Under the pieces are notes generated by a model. It did no database searches and was not told the origin of the DNA. It saw only the letters and a list, made by a program, of their open reading frames with translations. Shown here in pieces: positions 1-11,170 of a DNA stretch of 64,000 nucleotides; within the stretch, counting starts at the first letter, position 1, and every line of letters starts with the position of its first letter. The stretch covers positions 9,990,090 to 10,054,089 of the forward strand of contig JAPTYO010000012.1 of NCBI GenBank assembly GCA_036873135.1, in the 5' to 3' direction. This DNA is from Clarkia xantiana subsp. parviflora (lineage: Eukaryota; Streptophyta; Magnoliopsida; Myrtales; Onagraceae). The position numbers were made by a program, and so were the translations under genes.

Positions 1-1683
1 TTAACACTAATCAAATATGTGTCAGCATAACTTTAAGCAACATATGAGGCATCTAGAGGGGACACTAAATTTTATGACCAACTATTGGGAGTTCCATTTT
101 GGTTTGTATTTTGACCTGTCATAAGAATATATACATTTCCTACAAATCCAATGCGATCAACAGTTAATAATATCCCAACTACATGTTCCACAATTCTAAA
201 TTTCAAAACTTATGATTTTTTTTCTTCTTAAACACGATTCGAAAGGCATTGCTGGAAGTTATACAACCAGAACAGACAATAAATACAATTAGCTGAAAGA
301 AAGAACACTGTGTACCTCATTCATTATTTGCAAGTGCCAACCGAGATGTGTGTCAGTTGTCTGTAAATGAGAGTGGTATAGGCTCTTCTACTCTTCTCAT
401 CCTACAAATAATTAAGTCAAAACTGAGCCAACACTTAATCAACTTTGAAGTAATGAACAAGCTTAGAGAAGTTAGCAATTGAATCCAAGCTCAAAGCAAT
501 AATAGACAAGAAAATAGATCAAGTGTTGTAATTTGCGGATGGCTGAATGCAAACCGAAAGAAGTCAACTTCTGGAAAAACTTCTTTGTTGATTCCCGAGG
601 ATTCGGGATTGGATCTGATGGCAAGTACGGTGCGAGAGGACCCAAAATTCACGCAAGGAACGGTTCATGCCTAACTCTAAGCTAATAAGCTAAAGTGGTG
701 TCACCAACTTCATAGCTAAACTTAGTATGTTCGGAGATTGCCTTCTGGTTCACTATTGTTGCGTTGCTGTAACTTTTTTGCGTTTACTGTGTAGGCACTA
801 AATTAACAAATCCATACATATACATATATAATCTTCTACTATTGTAAGATGCAGATGTGTCCTATTTAGTCCTCTTAGATTCTATGTTGGATGAAATGTC
901 TCTTTGCAGCATAGCATGTCATTTCTGCTTTACTATGCTTTAGTTGTGTAAATACTGGTAAATACAAGTTCATCTTTACTGAGTTTAACACAACGCTTTA
1001 GAAGCGCATGTAGTAAAGTGAAGTCTACTGATCTTATTATGATCTTTACAACCCTAATACCACTTCTAAATGATTAATCAAACATTTGGTTTGATCAAAA
1101 TACCCTAAATACAACATCGTATCATATCTTTTACGTGAATCAACGAACCATGTTTCTTCCGGACCTTTCTTGACTTATTATTTTCTTCATATCTGCCCAA
1201 ACCTTCTAGACGTAATTAAGCTAGCATTGGTACTGGATTAAAGTGGTTGCTGTTAAGAAACTTCCACAAAAACTGAGCAGTATATAAAAATCGAAATCCC
1301 ACAATCAGTAATTACCCAGTTGTAAAGGGTTTAGGATTTTGTTGAAGGGGGCAGAGGCGCATGTGTGATCGACAGAACCGAGCCAGCAGTTGAACTGTTG
1401 AACTGTTGGGTCGTCGGGTGTTGGTGGAGGCTGAGGCGACTGTCGGGACAACCGATCCAGCAGAATCGTTGGTGGTCAGGTGAATTTCCGTTTGTTGAGC
1501 GTTTATGGGCTGGTGCTGTGGTTTGTGGGTAGCGGTGTTTGGTGGTATTTTAGTGTTCTTTAGTTAACTGCGGTGGTACGGTGGGAAGGAAGTTCAGTTG
1601 TTTGATCAGAGATACCGCGGAAGGGGCGTGAAGCTTTTGGGTTGGGGCGGGTAGCTGCAGGCGAGTCGGGTCGGGTTGGTATC
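1..1683. other. Unannotated noncoding stretch
   Basis: No gene model or transposon boundary could be supported here. The first 1.3 kb is AT-rich without long open frames. From about 1320 to 1683 the composition shifts to G/T-rich with small internal duplications (GTTGAACT repeated near 1390), which resembles the leaders of copia elements but cannot be assigned. Confidence 0.5.
539..685 (+). CDS. Short unrecognised open frame (48 codons), doubtful
   Basis: An ATG-initiated frame of 48 codons ending in TAA stands out from AT-rich surroundings because its codon composition looks coding (basic, Gly-rich; it contains VNFWKNFFVDSRGFGIGSDG). I do not recognise the protein. It could be a fragment of a host gene exon carried into the region or a chance open frame. 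No splice partner, promoter or homologous domain is visible. Low confidence. Confidence 0.12.
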   Translation: MAECKPKEVNFWKNFFVDSRGFGIGSDGKYGARGPKIHARNGSCLTLS

Positions 1684-2087
1684 TGTTGGGGTGTTGGTGG
1701 CTTTTGGGGATGAGGACCCAAGCCAATTAATATATTGGTAAAAGGATATTAGAGCTAGGGTTATTAAATGAGCAGAGAGCATAAAAAGTAGTCTTCTAGG
1801 GCTTTTAATTAATCAACAGTGTGAGTCTTTGTGTTCGAGGGTTTGTTAGGTTAGACGCGTCGTTTAATTATGTGTTTAGAGTATTGTGTAATAGGTCTTT
1901 ATATTATTGTGAGAGTGAGTGTTCTATGTGGTCTCGTCTTATAACCCTCCGGTGTTGATTGTGTTAGTGAAGTGGTGCTCCTCCTTCCGTGGACGTAGGT
2001 CGCGTTGACCGAACCACGTTAAATCTTGTGTTCTTTATTGCTTTTTTTAATCTGTTTGTGAGTATTGAGAGAGAATCGATCCTAACA
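1684..2087 (+). repeat. Copia-1 5' LTR
   Basis: From about 1747 to 2087 this matches 15919-16271 with scattered differences (roughly 85-90% by eye). It ends in CCTAACA, directly followed by the primer site. The proposed start (TGTTGGGG at 1684) rests only on the TGTTGG terminus, because the upstream part is not alignable to the other LTR. Confidence 0.65.
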
Positions 2088-2128
2088 ACTGATATCAGAG
2101 CTAAGGAGATTCAACACGATCACTGAAG

Positions 2129-3892
2129 ATGGAGATGTCGAAAGCTGGAATAGAGAAGCTCGATGGAAACGATTTCAGTTTCTGGAAGATGCATATTGAA
2201 AATTTTATGTACCAGAAGGATCTGTACGAGCCCTAGTCTGGGGAGAAGCCGGTGTCCATGACGGAGCAATAGTGGAAGCTCAAGGATCGACAAGCTCTGG
2301 GCTTATCCGGTTGTGCTTGTCTAGGAACATTTCAACATCTTCAAGGAAACATCGACCGCGGGCGTGTTAAAGGCGTTGGCTAACATGTATGAGAAACCAT
2401 CGGCGATGAACAATGTATATCTGATGCGTAGATTGTTCAATTTACAGATAGTTGAATGTGGTTCTGTTGCTGAACATATAAATGCCTTTAATATGATTGT
2501 TTCGCAACTGAGTTCTGTTGAGATAAATTTTGAGGATGAGGTTAAAGCTTTGATTTTGCTGTCATCTCTGCCCGAGTCATGGGATACTATTGTTTCCGCA
2601 GTTAGTAGTTCATGTGGATATGAGAAGCTGAAGTTTGATGAAATCTGAGATGTTTTTCTCTTAGCGAAAGCATTCGCAAAAGAGAAATTGGTGAGTCATC
2701 AGGAAGTGCTCTCAATGTTGACAGAAGGAGGATGAGTAATTCAAAGGGTCCAAACCAGCATGGACACTCAAAATCAAGAAACAGAGGAATACCACAAGGA
2801 TCATGTTGGAATTGTGGTGAAAGAGGCCACTATCGATCTGATTTTCCGAAGTCAAAGAAGAAGAATCACGAACCTGGCTATGATAATGATTATGTGAACT
2901 CAGCAGAAGACATTGGGGACGTGTTAACCCTCAGTGTGGACAGCTCACTTGAATCCTGGATTGTGGATTCTGGAGCGTCGTTTCCTTCATCTCCGAGCAA
3001 GAAGTTGTTTCGAAATTTCAAGTCAGGAAAGTTTGGAAATGTGTATATTGTTGACAACAAGGTGTTGGAGATCGAAGGAAAGGGGAATGTCTGCATTCAC
3101 AGTCCAGCAGGAAATCAGTGGACATTAGAAGATGTCAGGTACATTCCTGGTCTGATATCGGTTGGTCAGTTGGATCCCACAGGTTATGCAGCAGAGTTTG
3201 AGAAGGGTTCGTGGAAGATTAAGAAGGGTGTTATGGTTGTAACACGGGGCCTTAAATCTGGAACCTTGTACACCACTGAAGGGTGTGTAAACGTGGCTGC
3301 TATTCAGAAGAGTGCATCCAGACAGATGAGTGTTAAAGGAATGAAGATGATGGTGACGAAATGAGCTTTAGAGGGCCCGAAGTGTGTTGACAGGGGACTC
3401 TATGAAAGCTATGTTACCGGGAAGAAGAAACGAGTCAGTTTTGCGAAGACCCCAAAGGAGCCAAAGATCAAGTCAGAAGTAGACCCAGTAACACCTAGGC
3501 AGTTGTGAGGAGATCATCCAAGACCATCAGGACAACATACAAGTATTCACCTTCATTACACTACCTGTTGTTGACGGATGATGATATGGAAAGACAGAGT
3601 GTCTTGAAGAATGTGGAGTTGCAAGTTGGTTGCTCTTCTGGTCAGAAAGAGCATGTTGTTTCTACTCCAGATCGGTTAGTCCGGGATAGGGACATGAGAT
3701 TGGTCAAGTTTGAAGACTTAGATGCATGTTGCCTCAGTGTAGCGAAAGTTGGGACCGGGCAACGTTTGAGCTCGGTTAGGATCTCGCGGAGATCGGGGTA
3801 GGCCCATCGGGAGTCTTGGCAAAGGATGTAGCGAACTATGGAGAATACAAGTCAAGGTGGAGCTTTGGAGAATTCAAGACAAATGTGGAGAT
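2129..3892 (+). pseudogene. Copia-1 gag-protease remnant
   Basis: Translation from the ATG at 2129 gives a UBN2/DUF4219-type copia Gag start (motif FSFWKMHIENFM), stopped by an in-frame TAG at 2234. Gag resumes at 2364-2648. After a frame change, 2732-3364 encodes a CCHC zinc knuckle (CWNCGERGHYRSDF), the aspartic protease motif WIVDSGAS, and a piece of the GAG-pre-integrase region. Downstream, 3365-3480 retains a scrap resembling the pre-integrase/integrase junction (GKKKRVSFAK), then the frame degenerates to the polypurine tract. Integrase core, RT and RNase H are absent. This is a dead internal-deletion derivative. Confidence 0.8.
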
Positions 3893-3924
3893 TGTTGGGT
3901 TTGTCTTGAATTAGCTAGTTAAAT
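3893..3924 (+). repeat. Copia-1 3' LTR, left fragment
   Basis: TGTTGGGTTTGTC starts right after the polypurine-like GTGGAGAT. The LTR is cut after 32 bp by the CACTA element and resumes at 15778. The 3-bp AAT (3922-3924) is the CACTA target-site duplication. Confidence 0.75.
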
Positions 3925-4875
3925 CACTACAAGAAATTTGGTCTATTGCTACAATTTTTATTGCGATGACATTGTATCGTCGCTATAGACCGCGTCTATT
4001 GCAACGACTTAGACCTTTCGTCGCACACCGTGTAGAACTGACGAGAACATCATCGCAATATTCAATCACGACGACGGGTCATCACAATAAAAAAATAGTG
4101 TTGCGATGAAGACAAATCTGTTGCAAGGCCCATGTATTCTCGCAACATAATGAATTTATTGCGAGGATGTGTAATATCCAATTGCGACGAGTCTTCTCGC
4201 AATTGAAATTTCCCACCAAAATTTGGGTGCAAAAATTTCGTCAGACCAATTGCGACAAAACGTAGTCTATTACGATGACCGCATATCATCGCAATAAAAT
4301 GAGTTTATTGCTAGGATGTGAAATATTCAATTGTGATGACTGGTTCTCACAATAACAATTTTCTTACAAAATATTTGGCGCAAATTATCTATAAGAAAAC
4401 ATTTGTGACGATGCCACATCTATAGCTAGGATCCTATATCATAGCAATAAAAGGAATTTGTTGTGACGATATGCAATATCCAATTTGCGACGAATGCTTT
4501 TTGCAATAAGAATTTTCCAATAAAATTTTACCGTAAAATTTTATGGAAAACCAATTGTGACAACACATAATCTATTGCGATGACCTCATATTATCGCAAT
4601 AGAATTTGTTTATTGTTAGGATTTGAATATCCAATTGTGACGAGAGTTCTCGCAATAATTAATTTCTTTAATTATATAGGAAAACAATTGCGACGACGTC
4701 CAATCTATACTTAGGAACATATGTCATAGTAATAAAATGTGTTTATTGTGAGGATGTCTAATGTCTAGTTTTGACGATACACAATCTATTACAATAACCA
4801 CATATTCTCCTAGTATAGTTGATTTACTGTGAGGATGTACAATTTTCAAATGTGAAGACAGTTTGTCGCAATTAA
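3925..4875. repeat. CACTA left subterminal repeat region
   Basis: About 950 bp is filled with diverged copies, in both orientations, of a motif close to ATTGCGATGAC / TTGCGACGA, often with TCGCAAT spaced 10-40 bp away. This is the usual layout of transposase-binding sites near CACTA ends. The periodicity is irregular. Confidence 0.8.
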
Positions 4876-4876
4876 T

Positions 4877-5440
4877 TATATATCCAAATATCTCTATTTA
4901 AATTCATAGCTCTTAATACCTAAAACCTTAAACCATAAAACATAAATCTTAAAACCTTAAATATTAAACTCAAAACCTTAAATTCTAAACTTTAGAATCT
5001 AAACCCTTAATTTGTCCACAAAAAAAAAAAAATAAACTCGAAACCCTCAATCACTAAACTTTTCAACTATAAACCTTGAAATCTTTAAGTCATATACCTT
5101 AAATTCTAAACCTTAAAACTTAATAACCGAAACCTTAAAATCTTAAACTCTAAATATGGAACCTTAAATGTTAAACTCAAAACATTAAAACCTTAATACT
5201 CAAAATCTTAAACTATAAAACTTAAAAGCTTAATACCATATACCTTAAATTCTAAACGTTAATACCATAAACCTTAAAATCATAACTCTAAATCAAGAAA
5301 TCTTAAATGTTAAACTCTAAACCTTAAATTCTAAGCATCAAAACCTTATTTCTCAAACCTTAAAACATTAATACTCAAACCTTTAATACTCTATACATTC
5401 AGCTCTAAAAATTAAACTATTAAACTCTTATAGTCTCATA
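4877..5440. repeat. Degenerate AAACCTTA-type array
   Basis: About 560 bp of short irregular units such as AAACCTTAAA, AAATCTTAAA and AACTCTAAA. The repeat resembles a decayed plant telomere-like minisatellite but lacks the CCCTAAA consensus. No open frame. It lies just inside the CACTA subterminal region. Confidence 0.75.
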
Positions 5441-5461
5441 GTTTTATCAGAATATGCATTA

Positions 5462-5866
5462 GAGGATCCACAATAGTTTTACATAATTTTATTTTTTAAA
5501 GTTGTCATATATGACATTTAAGTACAATTTAAATAATACTTAAAGTTAAGATAAACATAAACAATATTTACTGCTAAATAGTTTTATTTAATTATATTTC
5601 TTAAATTATTTTACTATTAAACTTTTCAACAACCTGCAAAAAACTATTAACATTAATTATAAAACGAATTAATTTGAAATTTAAAAATTGGTTATCTAAT
5701 AATTTGGCAACATAGTGCATTCTTTAAATTTAAGAAATACGTTATGTAAAAACAGGTGGATCTCACTTTTAAGAAATATTATGTAAAACCATTATAGTAC
5801 GTTTATTTACACTTTATGTAAAAAAATATATTGAACCACATTTAAATAATACAACTATGGATTCTC
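5462..5866. mobile_element. Tourist-like (PIF/Harbinger) MITE
   Basis: The terminal inverted repeat GAGGATCCACAATAGT pairs with ...ACTATGGATTCTC at the right end, flanked by TTA at 5459-5461 and 5867-5869, the 3-bp duplication typical of PIF/Harbinger. AT-rich, non-coding, 405 bp. The ends resemble the larger MITE at 62659-63257. Confidence 0.8.
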
Positions 5867-5869
5867 TTA

Positions 5870-7002
5870 CCAAAAAAAATTTAGACCGACAAAAGTGTCG
5901 GCTCCAAATTCGGATGATCCAAGCGAGATTAATTGATAAGACCGTTTTGAACCATAAGGTGGCAACCACTGCTTTTATTATTCTTATTATTATGCTTCTT
6001 CCATATGCGGGTCTCAGGTATTTCATATGGCTCGGAGAAGCAATTTAAAGTGAGCTGAAGTATAGAACTCTCACCGATCAGATCATATTTTCTAAGGAGC
6101 CATACATAGTAAATGTAGTTGCTTTGCTTATTATGTTTTACCTCCGTTCAATTGCATTGCTTATGTTATTTTACATACCAATTTCTCCTAATAAATGATG
6201 TCATGTGATATTATAAATATAATTTGAGTTGTGGTTCATGAGCTCTGGATTGATGTTAATCACTCTAATATTGTTTACTATTTCTCTTATTTACTAATGT
6301 TTAAGTGTATTATATTAGAAATTTAAAGTTAGCTTCTTAGAATTCTATATTTTCAGTGTTACAGCCGCTGCTATTTTATTTTTCTTATGTTTTTTTCTCA
6401 TTCATGTAAAAAAAATACATGATTGTTGTGCATGAAACGCATGCGTGGATCCCTAGTATATATATATAAAGAACTAAAATAGAATTGAATACTTAATAGA
6501 ATTATTTATTCCCAATAATTAATAGAATTCAATAATTAAGAATTAAGAGAGATTTATATATGTATGTAATAATGTATATGTATGTATTGTGTAAACTAAT
6601 TAAGTTTTGGCTAAAAAAATTAAGAAATTATGAATATTAAGAATTACAATAAATATATTACTATTGAAATATTTTATATGGTTATTAATTATACGTCAAC
6701 TAAATAAGGAATGAAGTGGAATTATATCTGAACAATAATAATATGATATTTCCATAAATTCTTAAAACCTTGGCCAAAAAAAAAAATTTCTTAAAACAAA
6801 TTACTAATTTGGTTTATGTTCAAATTAATATCCTCAAATTTATTATACTAATAATTAAATAGATAGTTTTATTATTATTATTATTTTGGTCAATACAATA
6901 TTTATTATTGATTAAACTCTACCTCAAAATAAAAATAACTGTAATAGATTATTATTTAGCAAACAAAAAAAACTGTAGATGTTCATATATATATATATAT
7001 AT
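5870..7002. other. AT-rich CACTA interior without recognised gene
   Basis: The 63-codon open frame at 5857-6048 starts inside the MITE end and shows no recognised domain. Near 6430-6452 a short hairpin-forming GCATGAAACGCATGC followed by CTAGT resembles a Helitron 3' end, without a matching 5' end. The remainder is AT-rich with microsatellite (TA)n at 6455-6470 and 6985-7002. Confidence 0.5.
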
Positions 7003-7698
7003 TAGGGGTGAGCAAATATCCCGAGAGGCTCAAAATCCCGCCCGTCCCGCCCTAGCCCGTCCCAAAAAGCCCGTCCCAAAAATGTGCCCAAGCCCTAATG
7101 GGCGGGACTTTTCTTCTCAACTAGGGCTCGGGCTAGGGCTAGGGCTTTTTTACGAAGTCCCAAAAGACCCGTCCCGTCCCTTTTTGCTAACTTATCAGCT
7201 ATAAATTATAGTTAGTTAAGTTAACTTTAGTGATGGCTCGGGTTGAAGTTCAATTTGATCTGGATTTGTATTTATAACTTGTTATATCTGAATTGTTGGT
7301 GACTTTGTGTTAGAGTCTTGGTAAAACTTAGTTTTGGAGTCATTGGTGAACTATTTTGGAGAACCAAGTTATGTGTTGAACTTGGTGTTCTTACAAGTGT
7401 CAAAATGTTTGAGTGATTTTGTGTTTTATGGTGAACTTTGTGGTGAACTTTGTTGCTGTTCTGTGTTTGGTTATGGTTTAAGTAAATTGAGTATGATTTT
7501 TTTTTTTTTTTTTGAACTTGGATGAGAATTTGGGTTTGTCCCATTTGTCCCTAGTCCCTGTAGGCCCGTGGCGGGCGGGCCTTTTCCTACTAGCTAGGGC
7601 TCGGGATAGGGCTCGGGACAGCCATTAAGCGGCCCTAGTTTTAGGGCTTGGGCCATTTTTTAGAAAAAGCCCGCTCATCCGTCCCATGCTCAGCCCTA
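7003..7698. mobile_element. hAT-1: non-autonomous hAT element
   Basis: The left end TAGGGGTGAGCA and right end TGCTCAGCCCTA form an imperfect terminal inverted repeat. They are flanked by 8-bp ATATATAT on both sides, which is consistent with hAT but sits in a TA microsatellite and so is weak evidence alone. Both ends carry CCCGTCCC/GGGACGGG-rich subterminal DNA. No transposase frame. Same family as the element at 52079-52752, where the 8-bp duplication is unambiguous. Confidence 0.82.
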
Positions 7699-7706
7699 AT
7701 ATATAT

Positions 7707-8330
7707 ATACACAATGAAGGAAATTATCAAAGGAAACATGGAAGTCATATCCGCACCTTAATTTGCATAAAAGATTATGCAAAATTTTATAGTAACAGTT
7801 AGTAAGAATATGCTTTATGGTAATATTTGAAAATTTAATAATAAAGAATTAAATTAAATATTTAATAGAATTTTGTGCGTGGTTTATTTAATAGAATTCA
7901 ATAGTTGAGAATTAAAAAAATATATATATGTATATGTGTGATAAAATATATATATTCAATACAATAATTATAAATTTAAAATTCTAATTAAGAAAGGTTA
8001 CATTAAAATTCTAGATTCAAGAACTTTGGACGTAACAATCACAAAAATATATATACGGTAATATAATTTAATATTTAGGAAAATTTCTAAATTGAGCAAA
8101 TGAGAATTAGGAAAGAAATATATGTATAAAAAACTATTTATTACATAATAATAATAATAATAATAATAATAATATATTCATGGTTAAAATAATAGAAACT
8201 GAAAATAAATGAAGTTCTTCCAAATCAAGACTATCAATCTTACAATCCATCATTTTTTCAAATGCCGTAGTTGTACTCTCCCTCCAACAATCATCTCTTT
8301 TGAGGTGGACGAATGACTGATCTGAATGAC
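7707..8330. other. AT-rich CACTA interior
   Basis: No gene recognised. It contains a (TAA)n microsatellite at about 8144-8174. A short minus-strand coding-like patch (about 8200-8335, containing SFVHLKRDD) borders the copia-2 insertion and may be continuous with sequence beyond 14357. Confidence 0.45.
8144..8174. repeat. (TAA)n microsatellite
   Basis: About ten uninterrupted ATA/TAA units. Confidence 0.9.
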
Positions 8331-8335
8331 TGATC

Positions 8336-9087
8336 TTTTGGAAATATTGAGGATAAATATGCAAATTTATAAAGTCCAAGGACCAAAATGCAATTAGTCA
8401 AATCTAGGTTACTTACAAGTAATTCATCCAATTAACATGCAAGATATAGGCAACACCGAAATTGTACGTAAAGTTCAACACGAAAACGAATACGTATTTT
8501 TATACTGAGGCCCGTGCTAATCACAGTCTCCTTAAAGCAATTTCGCCCCTCCCCACCCTCGGGTTATGCAAAGGGGTTTATACAAGGGGTGATCACCTCC
8601 CAGGATTCAACAGTGTCATCGAATCGTGTTATGCATGCAACATGTTCGACCGAACCGAACCCAATACATGAACTCAAACAAAGAACAGGAAAGCCGACGA
8701 CAACGGCTAAAAACAACTAGAAAGGTTGAACACGACATAAGTCGAAATCAACCTAAGAAGAACTCTGCAATTCGTCAACACGAAGAACAGAGGAGGAGAA
8801 AAATATAACTTGGATTCCAAAAAATATGGATTCCGAAAATATTGGATACTCAACCAAAAGGAAGAGATCTCATTTTTTCATTCTCCAAATGAGGAGAAGA
8901 ATGAGCTTGTATTTATAGGAGGTGAATGGGGGAGGAGGAGTGTGAAGTGGTCGATGTGGGACAAAAACTTCACAAATTCCATTCACTAAATAACGGGCTT
9001 AAGTGAGATTGGGCTTGAGTAAAAACAATTTAGCCCAAAATCCAACTCAAATAAAATTAGTTAAAATGGCCCTTTTTTTTTCTAACA
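8336..9087 (-). repeat. Copia-2 3' LTR
   Basis: Direct repeat of 13599-14352. The outer terminus reads TTTTGG instead of TGTTGG (one substitution). On the minus strand a TATAAATA box (complement of TATTTATA, about 8910-8917) lies within the LTR. Small frames inside are repeated in the partner LTR and are not genes. Confidence 0.92.
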
Positions 9088-10600
9088 ATCCCCCACATGA
9101 ATGGAATTTTTTAAACTTAGACATGAAATTTGAGTTCAACGGTCAATACCTGCAAAGGATAGGTAGGGGTAACCCCTTTGAACCTATCCCTTGTAAGATC
9201 ATGCCTTCTCTACTAACTGGTCGGTAGACGCGATGTCCTTGAACCGACTGTCGTTGGTGTAGATGACGACATAACCCACACAGGTACATTCCTAGTATGG
9301 TTCGGTTCACGCCCTGTGATCCCTAGGCCCTGGATCACTCGCCTGGTTCTGCAAGCGTTTCTAAGAATTGCGCCCTCAACAATTCCTTTCGAAGCGGCCC
9401 CACTTCTCACTCGCATAGGTGATTCAATGTCTCAAGAGCATCATCACGACTCTGAGTTCTCCTAACGAATCATTAAAAGCTTTGCATAAAGTGTGATTTC
9501 AATTAAATAATTTGTAATTACTATGCTCGGTTTAACCGATGTTTGAAGATCAACACAAGCTAAAACTTAACATTATCTCCATCACTGTATGCATCATAGG
9601 AATGGGCTCGAGGTTTGACCCCCACAGTGATCACACTCACTCTTGTGATTAGGTTGTCCCATTGAACCAAGTTCTTGGGATCTCCAGTCATCATGGTTGG
9701 GTTTTCCTTCTCAAGAGTGTTTCCTACACGGGCTTTAGCCCCATTCCCTACGATGCTTGGCCAAATAACTCTATGTATAACCCATTCGGGTAGCGGATCC
9801 GCTATTTATCTGCCGACTTTACGATATCGGACACAATAAATATATTTGAGAGCAACTGTTTAATGGAATTATGACGTATATGTCTAAACATTCCATTATG
9901 CAGGTTATAATGTGTTATACAGATTGATCGTCGCAACGTTGCATCAATGTTCTCAAACCAACAAAGTCCTCAGACTATCATTTCGGAATAATTTTGTTAA
10001 TCCAACATCTAAATTTAGATTGATTCTTTTGTGGACAACAGCTTCGCAAAGTGTCCAATTTCCCAACCTTTAACAAAGGTTTTCATGCCAAATGGGGGGG
10101 TGCACCACTTATTTCTGCTTTAACCTTGTCTCTTAAAGAAAATCATCAACATTTCATTAGATTGGATTTAATTTGGATTAAACCAAAACAAACTCATCAA
10201 TCTTTGCACTAACACAGGTTTTGGCCAATTAGTAAAATCCTCGAGAAAATGACATAGCCATTCTGCATCTTCGGCACATTTCTCCAGTACAATAACTCAG
10301 ACTTGATCGTCGATCTGGCTATGACTGTTTGTTTTGAGGATTTTCTACGACACTGTTGCACCTCGTAAGGTGAATACGTAACCCCTTATACTCAAGGTGG
10401 TAGTGTCTAATCGGATATCCATTTTGCATCACTATAACATTCTATCACATAAGGATATCCCTTTGTGTAGACCATGATTACGAATATGTCTCAGATACCT
10501 AAGTACCCTGATTACCCCGTTCTGGTGGACAACACTAGGGTTACTCGTATATCGACTCAATACACTTACAACGTGAGCGATATCTGGTCTAGTGCATGAC
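9088..10600 (-). other. Copia-2 interior, 3' part, no readable domain
   Basis: Between the 3' LTR and the RT remnant, the minus strand should encode RNase H and the end of pol. I can read only disconnected patches with many stops (for example near 10560-10600), so no domain boundaries are given. Confidence 0.5.
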
Positions 10601-11170
10601 ATTAAGTACATGACACTTCCAATAATCCGAGCGTACTCAATTTGGGAAAACCATTCTCCCTTATTCTTTGAAATTACTTACTCGTATCTATTGGAGTACT
10701 GACCTCGTTCTTGTCATCTTTGTTGAATTTATCCAAATACTTGTCAATATATGAGTTTGACTTAAAATGAGACCTTCTGACGATCTAATGAGTTTTAGTC
10801 CAAAGATCACATCGGCAAGATCCATGTCTTTCAAGTCAATACTCAAATTCAACATAGGTCCAGTGGACCGGACCACCTCATCGTTATTTCCAACGATTAA
10901 TATGTCATCAACGTAAAACGTTTTTCTTACTTATTTATTTTGAAACATTTCTCCAATAAAACGCTGTCAAATTTATAAAGCCATTGTATAGGCATCTTTC
11001 TAAGACTATACATAGATTTGACAAGCTTACAGACTTTCTTTTCCTGCTCTTGCGCAGAGAAACCCTCAGATTGTTCCATGTAGATTTCTTCCTCTAAATC
11101 TCCATGTATGAAAGTTGTTTTTCACATCCATTTGATGTACTTCTAGAATTTGCAATGCTGCAATCGCAAG
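10600..11170 (-). pseudogene. Copia-2 reverse transcriptase remnant
   Basis: Reading the minus strand from about 11150 down gives RT motifs in order: VHQMDVKNNF, then the catalytic FYVDDILIVGNN near 10900, then MDLADVIFGLKL and SEGLILSQTHIL at 10688-10876. Frameshifts and stops separate them. The order and motifs are those of copia RVT_2. The enzyme cannot be functional. Confidence 0.8.

Noticed and set aside
4877..5440. Interstitial telomere
   Set aside because: The unit is AAACCTTA-like and irregular, without runs of the plant telomere repeat CCCTAAA.
8462..8808. Small plus-strand frames at 8462-8808 and their repeats at 13725-14071
   Set aside because: They lie inside the two LTRs of copia-2 and are the same sequence twice, with the element on the other strand.
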